A DNA stretch of 64,000 nucleotides from Salminus brasiliensis (lineage: Eukaryota > Chordata > Actinopteri > Characiformes > Bryconidae). Numbering within the stretch: the stretch's first letter is position 1; each line of letters begins with the position of its first letter. This document shows, in pieces, positions 12,100 through 25,560 of this stretch. The notes below the pieces were generated by a model. That model made no database searches and was not told the origin of the DNA. It saw nothing but the letters and a program-made list of their open reading frames with translations. Where the stretch lies: NCBI RefSeq assembly GCF_030463535.1, contig NC_132896.1:16721709-16785708 (forward strand), read 5' to 3'. The position numbers and the translations under genes were made by a program.

Positions 12100-13665
12100 C
12101 AGCAGTGCAGAAAAATAGAAAATCCAGTTAGTTAGCAGACTTATGTATTTCCTAATGACTACAATGACTTCTCTTAAAAAGAAAAGGGTTAAATGTTCTT
12201 AGCGGTGAAGCTAAAATCACCTGATTCCATTAAGAAATCTTCAATACATTCAGTATTGAAGTGAGTGTGAAGAACCTTATTACTGAGTATTGAATCAATG
12301 ATAAATAATGATAATCCTATCTACAGACATAATAATAAGTATAAAGCAATGTGTTTTGAAATTCTAAAAATTCTCATGATGCCATAAACATATACATCAA
12401 TAACAAATATGGCACACAGAATAATACTTTCCTAGCATATTTATTTTTTTGAATTCATAATTTAAAATGATCTGTGAGAGTCTGTCTAATATATTGTTAT
12501 TGTTTTTTATCATCACATCAACATAATAATGTTACCAACCAGAAAATGTCAAGTGGTGTACTTGTCAGTACTGAAATGTATAATCTAGTGTTTAAATCTG
12601 AACATCATTCATCATTCAAACTATTCTTGAGTTCATGCAGACATTTGAAATAAATAAGCTTCATAAAAGAAAAATATGATAAAAACAATAGTCACACCAT
12701 TCTGTGACCTGAAGTTTTCTAACCATGCCTCAAAAATGACCTTACCAGAAGGTCACTTAATGCCATAACTTGCCTAGTCTTTCATAAAAGCATGCCACAA
12801 TAAACCTCATTGATTACAAAAATCTTGTAATTCATGAACAAAAGTTTTAAGGAATTGAACAATTTTAGTTGGTGGCCTACTTTGCAACATGTTATAATTA
12901 AATAAAATAATTAAGTATTTTATGTTGAAATTTATGTGAAAGAATAACTTTTGTGATAGTTGAGAAATCTGCATGTATGGTTGATTGGTCACTGACATCT
13001 TAGACTTCGGGAGGCATAAAGGCCTAAAATAAATGATGCACTAAAAATGTTTTCACATAAAGGAGGTATTGTAGAGAAATGTGATAAATGTTGTGTATTT
13101 ATTCATGTAGTTATTTAATAGGAAAATAGACTTTAAATGCACATGCATAGACTTTAAATGCACATGAGTCATATACATGCTATGGGTTCTACGTATTAGT
13201 GAAAAAGCTTTTTTGACTAGACCTTTTAGTGCTATATAGAACCATTTAAATCTGCATACAAAATCACAAATACAGTTATATTAACTATTTAACTTGGAAA
13301 AAACAGTCCTTTGAGTGGCAGTGGTTCTGTGTAGGCCTGTTCTAATGAAATCTTAAAGAATAAGGGCAAGCCAAGCCATCTGTAGGTCACTAAGTCTCCT
13401 CCTTATTACTAAAGCTTTCAGGTTAGTGAGACAAATCTATAAGTGGATAGTCATTTATTACACACTACTTTACACAGCATTGACATGCTTCTTTACGCTG
13501 TCACAGGTTTGAACGTTTGACTGGCTTAGAACAATCCTGATATTATGGACTGCAAAACGTGCCACATCAAATTCTGCTGCATAACTCTGGTCACACACCA
13601 CAGCATTCCGAGAAATACAAGATTATGATAGCAGATTTTCAAATATTCCCACACCAACACCAACC
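12100..13665. other. AT-rich intergenic
   Basis: No gene seen. 13190-13345 looks like a worn copy of the GGTTCT/AGAACC repeat found at 15640-15930. Confidence 0.4.
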
Positions 13666-13669
13666 AACA

Positions 13670-13690
13670 CCCCCCCCCCCCCCCCCCCCC
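13670..13690. repeat. 21-nt C homopolymer
   Basis: An uninterrupted run of 21 C (G on the other strand). Length is prone to sequencing error. Confidence 0.9.
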
Positions 13691-13871
13691 AAGCTGCATT
13701 AGAGGAGCAGGTAAAAACACTGATGGTGGTGACTCAGCCTAGAATCACCATGCAAATCAATATGTGGCATCTATTAGCATCAGAAAGCAATATTTCCCAT
13801 TTTACCCTGCAATAATTGTGCTTGCTGCACCCAAGTACCTTATCACAGGTTTGTCAGAGAGAGAAAGCCTC

Positions 13872-13885
13872 GTTTCCATGGCAAC
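13872..13885. promoter_or_regulatory. palindromic X-box, candidate RFX site
   Basis: GTTTCCATGGCAAC fits the full RFX consensus GTHNYYATRRNAAC with both half-sites intact. It sits in a mixed-composition block (about 13780-14110) in an AT-rich region. Confidence 0.5.
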
Positions 13886-14114
13886 AGTGAAAGCCATTGG
13901 TTTCCTTTTCAGACGGATAATGAACTTCTCTCCTTTTTATGTCACTCTTCCACTCCACTCGCAGCTTCTCAGATTAAAGTCTGTGCGTCCTTGAAATCGC
14001 TCATCTATTCCAGAATGTGACAAACAACAGAGCAGAGAAACCATGAGTGGGAAGTCAGCGTGCATTCCAGCCCACAGCAGGATTATTACCACCACTGTGG
14101 ATCCATGAGTGCTG

Positions 14115-15635
14115 CAGAGTAGACTAATAGATTAATTAATAGAAACATTGGCCAAATATCAAGGTTAAGTAAGCAGTGTGCAGATATAAATGCATGTAGC
14201 ATAAAAGAAAAAATATATTCCAAAACAAAATTAATAAAGATATCTATCTAACACGAGGTTTCTGTATTCAGAATTCAGATCATTTGATTTTCAAATGATA
14301 TTAAAAAAAATACAAACAGTATAAATCTATAGAAAATATGCAGAAAATGGGTGTCATAAAAATATGGTTTGAATGAAGAATGTCAATTCATATGATATAT
14401 ACATATATAATATATGTAATAAATCATAGAAAATAAAGACAACAAAAATAACACTCATAAATAAATGTAACGTTTTTAACAGTAAGAATTTTGCATTTTA
14501 TGACATTTATGACATTTATGACATTTATTAGACCCTAAAGATTAATGTTAAGTAGTATACTTACTATACTATACTCTATTATTATAAATCATTTACATAT
14601 TATTTAAAAAAAGTGGTCAAAAGGGTCTTTAATGAGGAAAGGAATGAATATAGCATAAACTCATAAATATTAATCATCAAAGCAACATGTTTTCAGCAAA
14701 TTAAAATATTTCTGAAATGTAGTTTTTATATATATTTAAATATAACATACTTATATACTTACATATATATCCTTATATTTAAAAGTATAAGACTTAACAG
14801 TACATAAATAGAATACATAAATAGAAGAGATAATACTGTTTGCTTGTATGGACTGTATATTCTATACGATCTGCACATCTGTTATTATATTACTTTTTGC
14901 TTTATTTTTTGACAAAACCTTGTTGCATCCACACTACATATACTACTATACAGTCTACAAAATGAAATAATTACAAATATACATTTTCTCATAAAATATG
15001 CTTTCAAATATAAATCTAACACTATTTAAGTATAATCCTTAGTGAATAAGCAAGCAAAGAAGCTGTGTATGATAACCAAGCAGGATCACAATAACCACCC
15101 CTCCACACTGTCTGTTCGTCTAAAAAGCATTTAGATCCCTTATCTCTATGATGACTTATTCACTCTATCCCCTGCCTCTCTGGTGACCCCTGCAACTCAG
15201 GGCCCACATTTCTGATGAACTATAATCCACTTTAAATTCAACATTCTAGATTCCACAAAAGCCAACATATCTCAACCATTAAGGACAAATCAGTTTTTGC
15301 AAGTGCCAATTTTATACATTGAAGAGACTTATTTCATATTTCAAAAATTGCATGTAATTTTCTCCCCTAAATCCATTTATATACTAAAAATAAACCATTT
15401 TCCCAATCAATAACTGATATGATACTGCATGAACAATATTTCCATCCAATATGAATGTTATTATCTAGGTTTGATGTTTCCATTAGTAAACTCACATTAT
15501 CTTAATTCTAGCAGTAATATTCTACTGACACCGTAATGACAATATGGGAACAAGAACATGCATACTGGATAAGTGAATACTGCATATATTGTTTATTCAC
15601 CTTCTCCCTGATCAGGATTATGGTATGTGTGGAGC
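14115..15635. other. AT-rich intergenic, nothing recognised
   Basis: Very AT-rich. Includes a triplicated GACATTTAT near 14499-14529. No gene, RNA or assignable transposon seen. Confidence 0.45.
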
Positions 15636-15639
15636 TTAC

Positions 15640-15930
15640 CTAGGTTATCACACTCAAAAAAATAAAGATGCTTCAAATTGATCAATAAGTGTTTCCATAG
15701 AAGAACCGCTTTTGGTTCCATAAAGACCCATGTTTGTACTAGAGATGTGTGAGTGTGAAGAACCTTTAAAGGTCTAATAACCCTTCACTTGATGCAAAGG
15801 TTCTTTTTCAAGGTTCTCAATTTAAAAGTTCTTTAACCTCACATCTTTTACAAACATGGTTCTACAAAAAGGGTTAATCAATGGCAACACTTAAAGATCC
15901 ATTAGAAGCACCTTTATTTGTAGGGCAGGA
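15640..15930. mobile_element. GGTTCT/AGAACC palindromic-type repeat
   Basis: Starts CACTCAAAAAAATAAAGATG and is full of GGTTCTT, AGAACC and GGTTCCATAAAGA, a pattern of short non-autonomous elements common in cyprinid and other otophysan genomes. Worn relatives lie at 13190-13345, 18490-18600 and 21003-21235. Confidence 0.6.
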
Positions 15931-15934
15931 GTAC

Positions 15935-17500
15935 CCCCTGGATACAGTGCCAGTCCATCGCAGTATTAATAATGGCAATTGTAGTGTAAAGTTATTACAG
16001 TAATAAGAACATGGGGTTTAATGCATCTAATTAGTAGCTTTTCCACTTTAGCAGCAGTTTATAGACACAGCTCTAATTTTATGGTTAAACACCCTAAGCC
16101 TGTAATGGACACATTAGACCCACTGTAAAACAACATTCAGGGTATACCCTTAAAAAGCCAAGTGAAAGTGTTATTACAAACCCCCACCAGCTTGTAGACT
16201 GCAGACTGCAGTCCCTGCAGTAACTGAGTAATACACCTTAGTGTGAAATAAAGCTTGGGAGTGTTAAAGAAAAAATACATTTAGACATTTTACATCATTT
16301 CATCAGCAAAGATATATCAGGACTCAAGAATTGAAAAATAAATAAAACAGTAAAAATTTATCAAATTCTACTGAAATAAACACAGATTCAACAAATGAGA
16401 TTCTGTTACAAATAGAAAATAAAACAACAACAACAAATTACATGTAAATTCCTCTAAAAAAAGATATACTTACTTTCAACACATATTCCACTACACAAAT
16501 TTAACTAATGATACTAACTGTAAGTAAACACAAAGTCCACAAAAACAAATTATGAAGTAATGAATAAAAATACATTAAAAAACTAAAAATTTCACTTAAA
16601 TTCAACTAAAAGTTCACTAAACATACATTCATACACAAATTTAACAATTTATCTAATTAATAATTCATTTTGCTAAATGTGGATGAAACACAAAAGAGTT
16701 TAATGCATGGTTATACATTTAAGAAGAGATTCAATACCAGCGATTTTAGATTATCATACTAGCAATGAAAGATTTATTAATTGATTTCTGAACACAAAGA
16801 GTATTGTATATTATGTTATGAAATGTCACCAGGTCAGGAAACATTCATTTCTTTTATATTTCTCCTACATTTCTATTATTTGCAGGTTAAGAGGGCACAT
16901 ATGCACTTTTTGGAGACTTACAATAATAATATTGTCACATCCCACCACAATGTCAAATATTCAGAAAGTAAATCAATTCAGATCTTCTTCTCCTGAGAAA
17001 AATCCATTCACATCAGTCAGTGCCAAAGTTTCCTTTCAGTCTGACCTGCAGCGCACAAATGAGGATTAGAAAGGTTACCTATGTCAAGACCTTATTGGAA
17101 ATTAGTCTTTGCTTGACAGTTTGTTAATTTTTTTCCCTTCTTTTTTCTTACATGTCTAGTATTTTGTGTCTCATGGTTCACATCATTGATTTTTCTTTCA
17201 CTGCACAATGTTACTGTCCTTGGGCGCTGAGGCCTGCTTTAAAAGGAAGAGAGGGGTGAGAGAGTGTGGGTAGATGAAGAGAGAGAGAGAGAGAGTGAGA
17301 AAAATAGAGACTCTCTCCGTCTACCCATGGGAGGTCAGACTAATAAAAACAGTATAAAAGTACAAATATCAACATCATCTGTCTTCTTAAACAATGTAGC
17401 TTCAGTTAAATTGCATTACAGTCCGAAACGTCAGTGACATCTAGTAATATGAACGCATGAAGAAGCGTAACTAATCCATACATCTTACAAGAAGCAATAT
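15935..17500. other. intergenic, nothing recognised
   Basis: No gene seen; a short GA tract lies at 17276-17298. Confidence 0.4.
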
Positions 17501-17513
17501 TTTGCTGGCTTTG

Positions 17514-17515
<2 letters not shown>

Positions 17516-17548
<33 letters not shown>
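17516..17548. repeat. (GT)n microsatellite
   Basis: A GT run beginning in GAGTGTGTGTGTG. The region downstream to 19730 shows no gene. Confidence 0.9.
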
Positions 17549-17553
<5 letters not shown>

Positions 17554-17559
17554 AGTGTG

Positions 17560-19735
17560 TGTGTCCAGGTCTGTGTGTTTTTGATGATGATAATTCAACA
17601 AATCACAACCTGTTAGACATGCATCTACATTGAAAACACCAATTCAATCCACTGCATTTTAATAGTAAATATATTACCATTGACTCCTGCAGTTTAAAAG
17701 ATCAATATACTACATGTTCTTTGTCTTTTATCTATCACTTATAATTAAGCATAAACATGCAGAGCAAACTGCTGTAGGGTAAACATTACACGTAAAGACA
17801 TGGTTTGTGACATCACTGGGAAAAATGAATTACAAAAATGCCTATTTTCCCTGCATATATATGGAGATTGAATAGTGCATTTAAAACCTTTACCAATCGT
17901 TACATCATACACTGTAAGAGTTCTTCTAATTGACAAGGCACTGGAGATATTTAATAATGTAAATAATTTTCTCCAATCAGTCCATTGTCCAATCAGTAAG
18001 ACATTTAAGTTTAAGTTCTTCTAAATTAATATTTGTAGACATTTTTTTTGTCAAATTAAAAGCAGTAGTATTTTTCAAATTTCTCAAATTAAATGGTTTA
18101 GGGACTAAATACTATGCTCCGTATAAGGTTCATGAATGTGTATTGTGTCAGGGCCCTGACTGATTTCCTCATAACGTGGATGAAAATTCCCAAACAGAAA
18201 GTCCCTCATGAATAGTCTTTTCCCCCATCAGTCTTTAACTCTCCTTGACCTCAAAGCCCCTCTTTTCTCCCACCTTACAAAAGCAACAGTCAACAGGTCT
18301 ATTTATCACAGTCACAGTGATTAGCCGAAGAGCTTTGGGACTTTAGATTATTTTAGCTGATGGCCGCTCACTTTTGAAGATGGCAATAAGGACATCTGCT
18401 GGCCAAAGCAGGGACTGGATTGGCCCTGCAAGACTTATTAAACCAATGCAAATATGCACTGTAACTGAAAAACAAACGGCTATGCACACTCTTTAAAAAA
18501 GAGGGTTTTTTAAGGGTTCTTTACTAAAGACAATGATTTTATACCGAACCAAAGACTCTTTACATGGTCCTTTAAATACATTGAAAAACATCTTGCAGAT
18601 GAGTCTTTGTGAGATCATTTAAAAATGGTATACATGATACAATGATAACAGTGGACATCATGCAAACAACTGCAAATCAGCATTATTATAAAAATTATTA
18701 AATCATTTTCCTATTTTTTTTTATTGTTTTTATCTTGTCATTCACTATGTATAAGAATTCTGGCCTAGATCATGTACAAGAATCTTGTTATGGACCATGT
18801 ACAGGTAAGTTAACAAACTAGCTAATTCCCATCTACAGTACCTTCAAACCAGTAGCTTAACACTCTTGAGAACAAATATGGGATATTTTTAGTTGCAGTT
18901 GTTACTGTTAACAAATAGGTAGTGTTGGTAGATTTTATCCATTATTATTTATTTCACTTGCTTATACTTAAGTAACTTAATTAAAAATGCATGGATTATA
19001 TATACACCACTCCCTAAAATCTTTTTTTACAGTCCCATAGGCAAGTAAACATTAATTAATCACACATTCCTAAATCTAAATTCTTTTCCAGTCCCCCTTC
19101 TCCCCCACCAAAACACACATACATCACTACAATACATTTCCTCCTAAACTGTACAGTATATACAATCATAAAGAGATAGCATAGATAATATTTAGTCCAA
19201 TTCAATGACTCCCTCTTTGAGACTGGCTTTGGTGTCCTCAGAGCACAGCTGAACAAGGCCCGTCAATGATGGAGGCAGCATTCGCATTATCTAAAATGCC
19301 ATCACACAACCATTTGATACTGTGATATTGTTTTTATTTTCTATTTAAAAATGAATGAAAAAGTGTTTTAAGTGGCTTCAAGGCTTCTTGATTTATTTGA
19401 GACCACAGCACAGCAAAATGAATAGAAATAAAGACAAATAAACATTGTATTTCTATAACCTTCTTCTTCTTACTATATGACTACCTTGTACCTTGTGCAG
19501 AATAGAATCCCCAATATATCATTTTAATCAGCATTGCAGGAAAATCTCTATGTTTTGATTAATTTGTGAATACATTGAAATTGTTGTTCTACATTCAGGT
19601 CTAAACTAGTCACTTTTCAACTTCATCCACTAGTTTTGAGCAACTTGCACAGTGTCGTCCCCACAAGTTTACAGGAGTATGCCATCTAAATCATCACAAC
19701 AGTGCAAGATCGTCGTTTATGCATATACTAAAAAG
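17560..19735. other. AT-rich intergenic, nothing recognised
   Basis: No coding exon or RNA seen. 18490-18600 resembles the GGTTCT repeat family. Confidence 0.4.
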
Positions 19736-19737
19736 AA

Positions 19738-20395
19738 GCTTGGTTGTAGAAAGGAACCCTGTGGGAAATCTGATCCCAGTGCAAGCTTTAAGTGATGACA
19801 AAGCAGAATTTATCAGCATACATCCAGAGCGACCTGAAAGATATGAGTTTTTCCAGTTTTGTGTGTTTATTGAAAGTTTACATTAAGCTAATCTGGAAAG
19901 GTTTTGACAATTGACAGTATTAAAACTTTATTCCAGATCAAAGAAAACCCCAACCACCTTTGATTAAGTATAGTAATATGCCCATTGAGTCTATATCTAT
20001 AACCTAAACAGCATGGGGTCATAATCAATCTGTGCTACAATCTGTTAAGCAAATACTTCTAAAGTATTTGAGGTGTCAGACAGTATAGTAAATGGCTTAT
20101 GTATAAACATGAATAACAATAATTAAACTATAGGAAATAGTCTATTTCTTCTTGAAGACAGATTTATTTTGTAAGTGAATAAAGTAATTTTTTTCTAAAT
20201 ATCACACTTTAATTTCAGGGTCCCCTACAGATTATCTGGAGGTGCTCAAATTCAAACTGTTGAAATCTGTTGAAATGTTAAAGTTAACGTTACAATTAGG
20301 TTTAAAGTTTGATTAATCTTACATTCAACTCAAGTTCAGTTAAACATAAGCTGCTCATCAAAAAAAGAAACATCACTAGGAGACAATCAGAATAA
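19738..20395 (+). repeat. direct duplication, copy A
   Basis: About 650 bp nearly identical to 21237-21880, same orientation, with scattered substitutions and small indels. Shared phrases include GAAATCTGATCCCAGTGCAA and ACATCCAGAGCGACCTGAAA. Confidence 0.9.
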
Positions 20396-21236
20396 AGTGG
20401 TTGGCTTGGTTGTCATTAACTTTAGACTACCTTTCCCTGGGTGTTTACCTGTATTCTATACGTTAGGTCACTGTCTGACATCAGTGTCGAAGTTACTATC
20501 TTGCTGAGTGTGTCTCTTTACTTGCTGGGTGCTGAAATGACCACTTATGCAAATCAGGATTTAACCATCAGCATTTGGTGAAATGTTGGTTTATAAATAA
20601 ACTAGTATTAAATATTAAAGTATTAAGATATTAATTAGCAGAAATTGTTGTAGTCGATTAAAATCATTCTTAAACCGCGAATTTGAGTAATGTCAACTTC
20701 CAGTTAGTTTGCTTTACTTACTTAATTTCACTAAACACAGAGAACACCTTGTTGAGTTTTAAGAGATGCCATTACTCAAATTTGAGAAAATAGAGGAAGC
20801 TTAATTGTTAATTAAAGTGAATTGGATTATTTGGGTAAGACTTCATTTCTGCCTGAGAAACCAGTTCAATATTTAAAAAATGAAATCATTCAGTTTCAAT
20901 TACAAAACAGAATTTGCTTCAGAGATTGAAAATAAGATACTTATTTTCAGATTTTTAGACTTCCAATATGGTCACAAAGTGTGGTACCAATTAATTGAAC
21001 TACACTCTAAGCAAAAAGGCACTATACAATCATGAAAAAAAGAGTTTTGACTAAAACAAAACTGGGGCTATACAGAACCATTGTTTGAAATGTTACAGAG
21101 AACCATCTACACAAGTTTTCCTTGTTTTTACAGAACAATTTAAGTCTGATGATAATAATAAGCAATTAAATTGTTATTTACTCCATTGCTTTTGGTAAAT
21201 AACCCTTGAAGAACCCATTTAACAGTGTACATATTA
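20396..21236. other. spacer between duplicated segments
   Basis: AT-rich; its right end (21003-21235) carries a worn GGTTCT/AGAACC repeat. No gene seen. Confidence 0.45.
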
Positions 21237-21880
21237 GCTTTGTCGTAAAAAGTAACCCTGAGGGAAATCTGATCCCAGTGCAAGCTTTAAGTGATGACAA
21301 AGCAGAATTTATCAGCATACATCCAGAGCGACCTGAAAGATATGAGTTTTGTGTGTTTATGGAAAGTTTACATTAAGCTAATCTGGAACGGTTTTGACAA
21401 TTGACAGTATTGAAAACTTTATTCCAGGTCAAGGAAAACTTCCCCAACCACCTTTAATTAAGTATAGCAACATGCCCATTGAGTCTATATCTAGAACCTA
21501 AACTGCATGAGTTGCAGCAACCATTCATAATCAACCTGTGCTACAATCTGTTAAGCAACTACTTTTAAAGTATTTGAGGTGACAGGTAGTATAGGAAACT
21601 GCTTATGTATGAACATGAATAACAATAATTAAACTATAGGAAATAGTCTATGTCTTCTTGAGAACCGATTTATTTAAGTGAATGAAGTTTATTTTTTCGA
21701 AATATCACACTTTAATTTCAGGGTCCCCTACAGATTATCTGAAGGTGCTCAAATTCAAACTGTTGAAATGTTAAAGTTAATGTTACAATTAGTAGTTTGA
21801 TTAATCTCACATTCAACTCAAGTTCAGTTATAATAAGCTGCTCATCAAAAAAGCATCTCTAGGGGCAATCAGAATAAAGT
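21237..21880 (+). repeat. direct duplication, copy B
   Basis: Second copy of the 19738-20395 segment, about 840 bp after copy A ends. Small differences such as loss of a TTTCCAG-type insertion near 21345 and a GTTGCAGCAACC insertion near 21510 show the copies have diverged. No open frame is shared. Confidence 0.9.
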
Positions 21881-22455
21881 GTTCTGGACAGTTCCTTGGA
21901 CAGGGATTACACCTAGTCATGAACTATATTTCCTCTTCCATATATATTTTTTCAAAATTATTTGTGGTAAAAGATTACACTCTAAACTGTAAATGTCTTT
22001 ACTAAAATTATTGATTAACCTAAACTTATTAGTAATCCTTAATTCTAACCTAATCACATTAACAGACATAAAGGCAAGTAAAGTATTGTTCCTCCATAAA
22101 GTAAAGTAAACATTGTTCCTTGTAGTAGTAAATACTCACATACATTTAACAGTGTACATATTAGCTTGTTTTTCAGGCATGTTTCATGCAAGGTTACATA
22201 ATTCTAATTAGATCAACTCCTTGCGCCTTATTCACCAACTGTTTCTAATAAGAAATTTGTGCTTAAAACCCACAGAGTTTTCTTTAAGATTCTGGCATTC
22301 ACCTGTGTTATAGAATTTAGACAATGGGACCCATCATTATAAGAGCAGAGCTGTGTAAAATTCTGCTGTTTAAAAGCACATGAATGAATAGTAAATGAGA
22401 AGTAAAACGAGAAGTATATTTTTAGACTAAACTTCCTAACCTTTATTACAGTGTA

Positions 22456-23100
22456 GGTGTTACGCTGTGGTGTGGGGTTTGGACTCAAGTGCAGTTAAAG
22501 TTTGTTTTATTATTGTCAAATGAGACAACTCCTTTTGTGGTGTGTGCTTGTTGACTGTTGGGCTTGAACTCCCAACCTTGGTAATGGGAGCCCAGTGTAT
22601 TTCCACTGGGCCACCACAGCTGGGAGGGGTGGCAGTATAAGCACTGATCGTAAGCAACACAAAAAGGCGGGAAAACAAACTAAAGACAACTCAAATTCTT
22701 TTCTCTTTTTCGCTTTTCTCTTCACAGCTGTTCACTTTTCTCTTTTCTGTTCACAGCTTAAACTTCTCTTTTTTCTTTTTCACTTTTTTTTTTTTTTCCC
22801 ACAGCTGTTCACGCTTCTCTTTTCTGTTCACAGCTTAAACTTCTCTTTTCTCTTCTCAACATAAACCCACTGTTACCGTTCGCCCCTCTACAAAGGTGCG
22901 ACGGGGAGGTGTGTTTGGCTAGGTGTATTTATACCGTGCCTCACAGGTGGGTCTGGTTAGCGTTGATTATCGCTGGGAATTCTGGGGCTTGGAGTTCTTT
23001 GCTCCAACCCCACCAGCTTTCCTACTTTGCTGGCTGGGCTCCCTGCTGGCAGCTGGCGGTACATGCTGCCTGCTCACAGTAGGTTTCAGATTTGTAACAA
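22456..23100. mobile_element. composite interspersed repeat with tRNA-like part and pyrimidine tandem block
   Basis: Begins TGTTACGCTGTGGTGTGGGG. On the minus strand it contains a tRNA-like GTGGTGGCCCAGTGGAAATA and GAGTTCAAGCCC (about 22560-22625). At 22722-22856 a TTCTCTTTTCTGTTCACAGC unit is repeated in a pyrimidine-rich array. Family not identified. Confidence 0.45.
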
Positions 23101-23104
23101 TTCA

Positions 23105-24040
23105 TAATACATATATTTGTTATAATCTAATAAACAAATTATGTGGTCACTCATGGTCAGATCTACAAAAATGGAATGTTTCACAACAAACTACACTAAG
23201 ATCTGATGGCCAAAGCAAACATTTCTTCACATGTGATGGCAACGTACACATGGTTTGAACAGCTTGTTTTTGGGCCTAATGCATATCCTCTCAAACTAAG
23301 GTGAACAGAGGATTATTTTTCATCGGCTCCTGGAAAATGACCTCTTTCTAGAAAAATTCCTGTCTCCAGTTACAACAGTCAGGCATTAGTTATCTCGCTT
23401 CCCTACTTTTTGTTATTTCTTTCTCCGTTCACTGGGCTTCCTGAGATCACCATAGCCATGATTAATGATGCATACACAGCCCCCGCACCACGTGGTGCAC
23501 AATGTTTTCCCCAAACTTATACTGTCTTAGAGAAGGTGCACATATTTCTATATCTCCTCATCCAATCAGAAAATGTATCAACAGGTCAACAGTGATAGTA
23601 GTGGCATCCAACAACATACACATAAGATTGCAAATCCAGTCAGTAACATATTATGGCAAACCATTATAACTAGTTTTCATGTATTTGAATGTACTTGAAA
23701 TACGAGCTATTTCAATATGCAATATGAGCTATTTCAAATATATGATTGCTAAAATATATCATATACAGTACACAATTTCAGCAGTATACAATAAAAGTAT
23801 AGATTTCTGATACTTTAATCTTTATACAAATATAAATAAGTAGGCAACACACACTTTCACATTCACAATATCAGCTTTTTCCATTAAAAAAACTGCTTTA
23901 CATCAACTGTAAATTTATGTAATTATCTACAGAAATAAGCAGTTATGCATGCTTATGAGAGTTTACAGAGTGTTTAATTTTTTTTCTTCATATTAAATTG
24001 TATATAAATCCACTGTTTACTTCTTGTTTACTATCTGGAA
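23105..24040. other. intergenic, nothing recognised
   Basis: AT-rich; no gene, RNA or clear element. Confidence 0.4.
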
Positions 24041-24044
24041 TATA

Positions 24045-24440
24045 CCTTATATGGACAAAGATATTAGGACACACTCATATATGAAGGCTTGATTTGATTG
24101 CATTCAGCGACAAGAGTGTTAGTGAGGTCAGAATGTTGGATGATCACCACCCCACCTCATCCCTAGCTCATACCAAAAGTATTGGATGGAGCACCATCTT
24201 TCCAGAGAACGCAGTTCCACTGTACAACAGCTCAGAGCTTGATGGCCCCTATAGCCCACACATGGAATTAAGCATGGTACCAATAGGTTAATGTTTGTCT
24301 GCTCCAGAGAGTCCTAGTCTATACTTCTCTACAGGGACTAGACAATCTCTGTGTGTGCATTTGCACAACTGTGTCTGCAACAGGTGCAACTTCACTGAGC
24401 TGAATGGATTCATTAGAAGATTGAACATACAGTCAAGCTC
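24045..24440. mobile_element. internally deleted mariner-type element
   Basis: The left end TATGGACAAAGATATTAGGA matches the TATGGACAAAAGTATTGGGA end of a mariner element widespread in fish. It continues with TTAGTGAGGTCAGAATGTTG and CCAGAGAACGCAGTTCCACT, both recognisable in that element. The transposase core is missing. Confidence 0.65.
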
Positions 24441-24989
24441 TAACAAATTTCTGAGCAATTTCACCAATGTATTGTTCTAAAATCACAGAGCTTACATTTA
24501 AATGGGTGTATTAAGGAAATCCGACTGTGTTCAGCCAAAAGGGAGCTGAGAAAAGCAAAGGAAAAGCCCCCTCATGTTTCCCCAGCCTCTTTTCCTCCAC
24601 CTACTTCTTGAGAAAGCAGAGCTCCTCTGCTGAAGGACAAAAACAGCTGGAGCACCAAAAGCTGCCAGGAGTGATCTCGAAGGAACGTACACTGTTTCTG
24701 TTGATATACACAGTCTGCTTCACCACAGAACTCCTCCACACCCCCTATTCCTCTATCCTCGTGACCATACAGCCTTCAGGTCGGCTCATTCTACTTCACA
24801 TTAAATCATGTCTACCTGATGCCCCAGCTATTCTCCTGTGGGATTGCTTTTAACTTTGAACCAAATAAGGCAGATAAGGAACTTAATCCTTGTACAAACT
24901 GTAGAAAGTGATTATAAGTGACTATACTTCTCAATCTGCTTTGTCATCTGAAGTAAAAGTAGGAATGGAAAAGAAGTTAAGCTTTATGC

Positions 24990-25550
24990 ACTCAGCTTTA
25001 TATTAAAGGGGAATTCAAATGATTCGAAATTCTGCATAATTCAGCTGTTGAGGTGTAAACAACGTCATTCAGAGTGGTTTGGTGTGAAATGGTTCATTGT
25101 AGAAAACCTTTAGATGTAGGCATCTAGTATTTCTTTACCATAGTGTTGTGAAGTAGAGACACAAATACAGGAAATACAGGATTTACTATCCAAAATTGCC
25201 AGTGAACAAATACCAATGTATCAGTGTGTCCTGAGTTTGATAAGTTGTTATATGTTGTTAATATGTTGATAATGGTAAAACAGTGGTAACTTAGAAAAGG
25301 TACATTTTCCCTGGGTTCTATTTTACCACACAACGCCCTGCATGTGCCCCTTTCACAAAATATGGAATTAATACATATTTTAGGTCAAAACATTATCACA
25401 GAACTATCACAAAACATAGGTATTTGTGTTTATTTCATGCGGTAGTTTTCGGTGATGTTTTCCCACTGTGAACACTTTCTCTAGAAAGTTCCTCTAGAAT
25501 GAATAATTTTACATTAAACCCTTCTGAATGACTTTGTTTATGTCTTTCCC
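24990..25550. repeat. interspersed repeat related to 46000-46390
   Basis: Shares ordered phrases with the intron copy at 46 kb: GAAATGGTTCATTGTAGAAA, ACTATCCAAAAT, TTGATAATGGTAAA and TATTTGTGTTTATTTCATG. Type unknown. Confidence 0.5.
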
Positions 25551-25560
25551 AGTAAATTAT

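Noticed and set aside
22722..22856. Regular pyrimidine repeats resembling an array
   Set aside because: The imperfect TTCTCTTTTCTGTTCACAGC units have no unique spacers; this is a low-complexity tandem in a fish repeat, not CRISPR.
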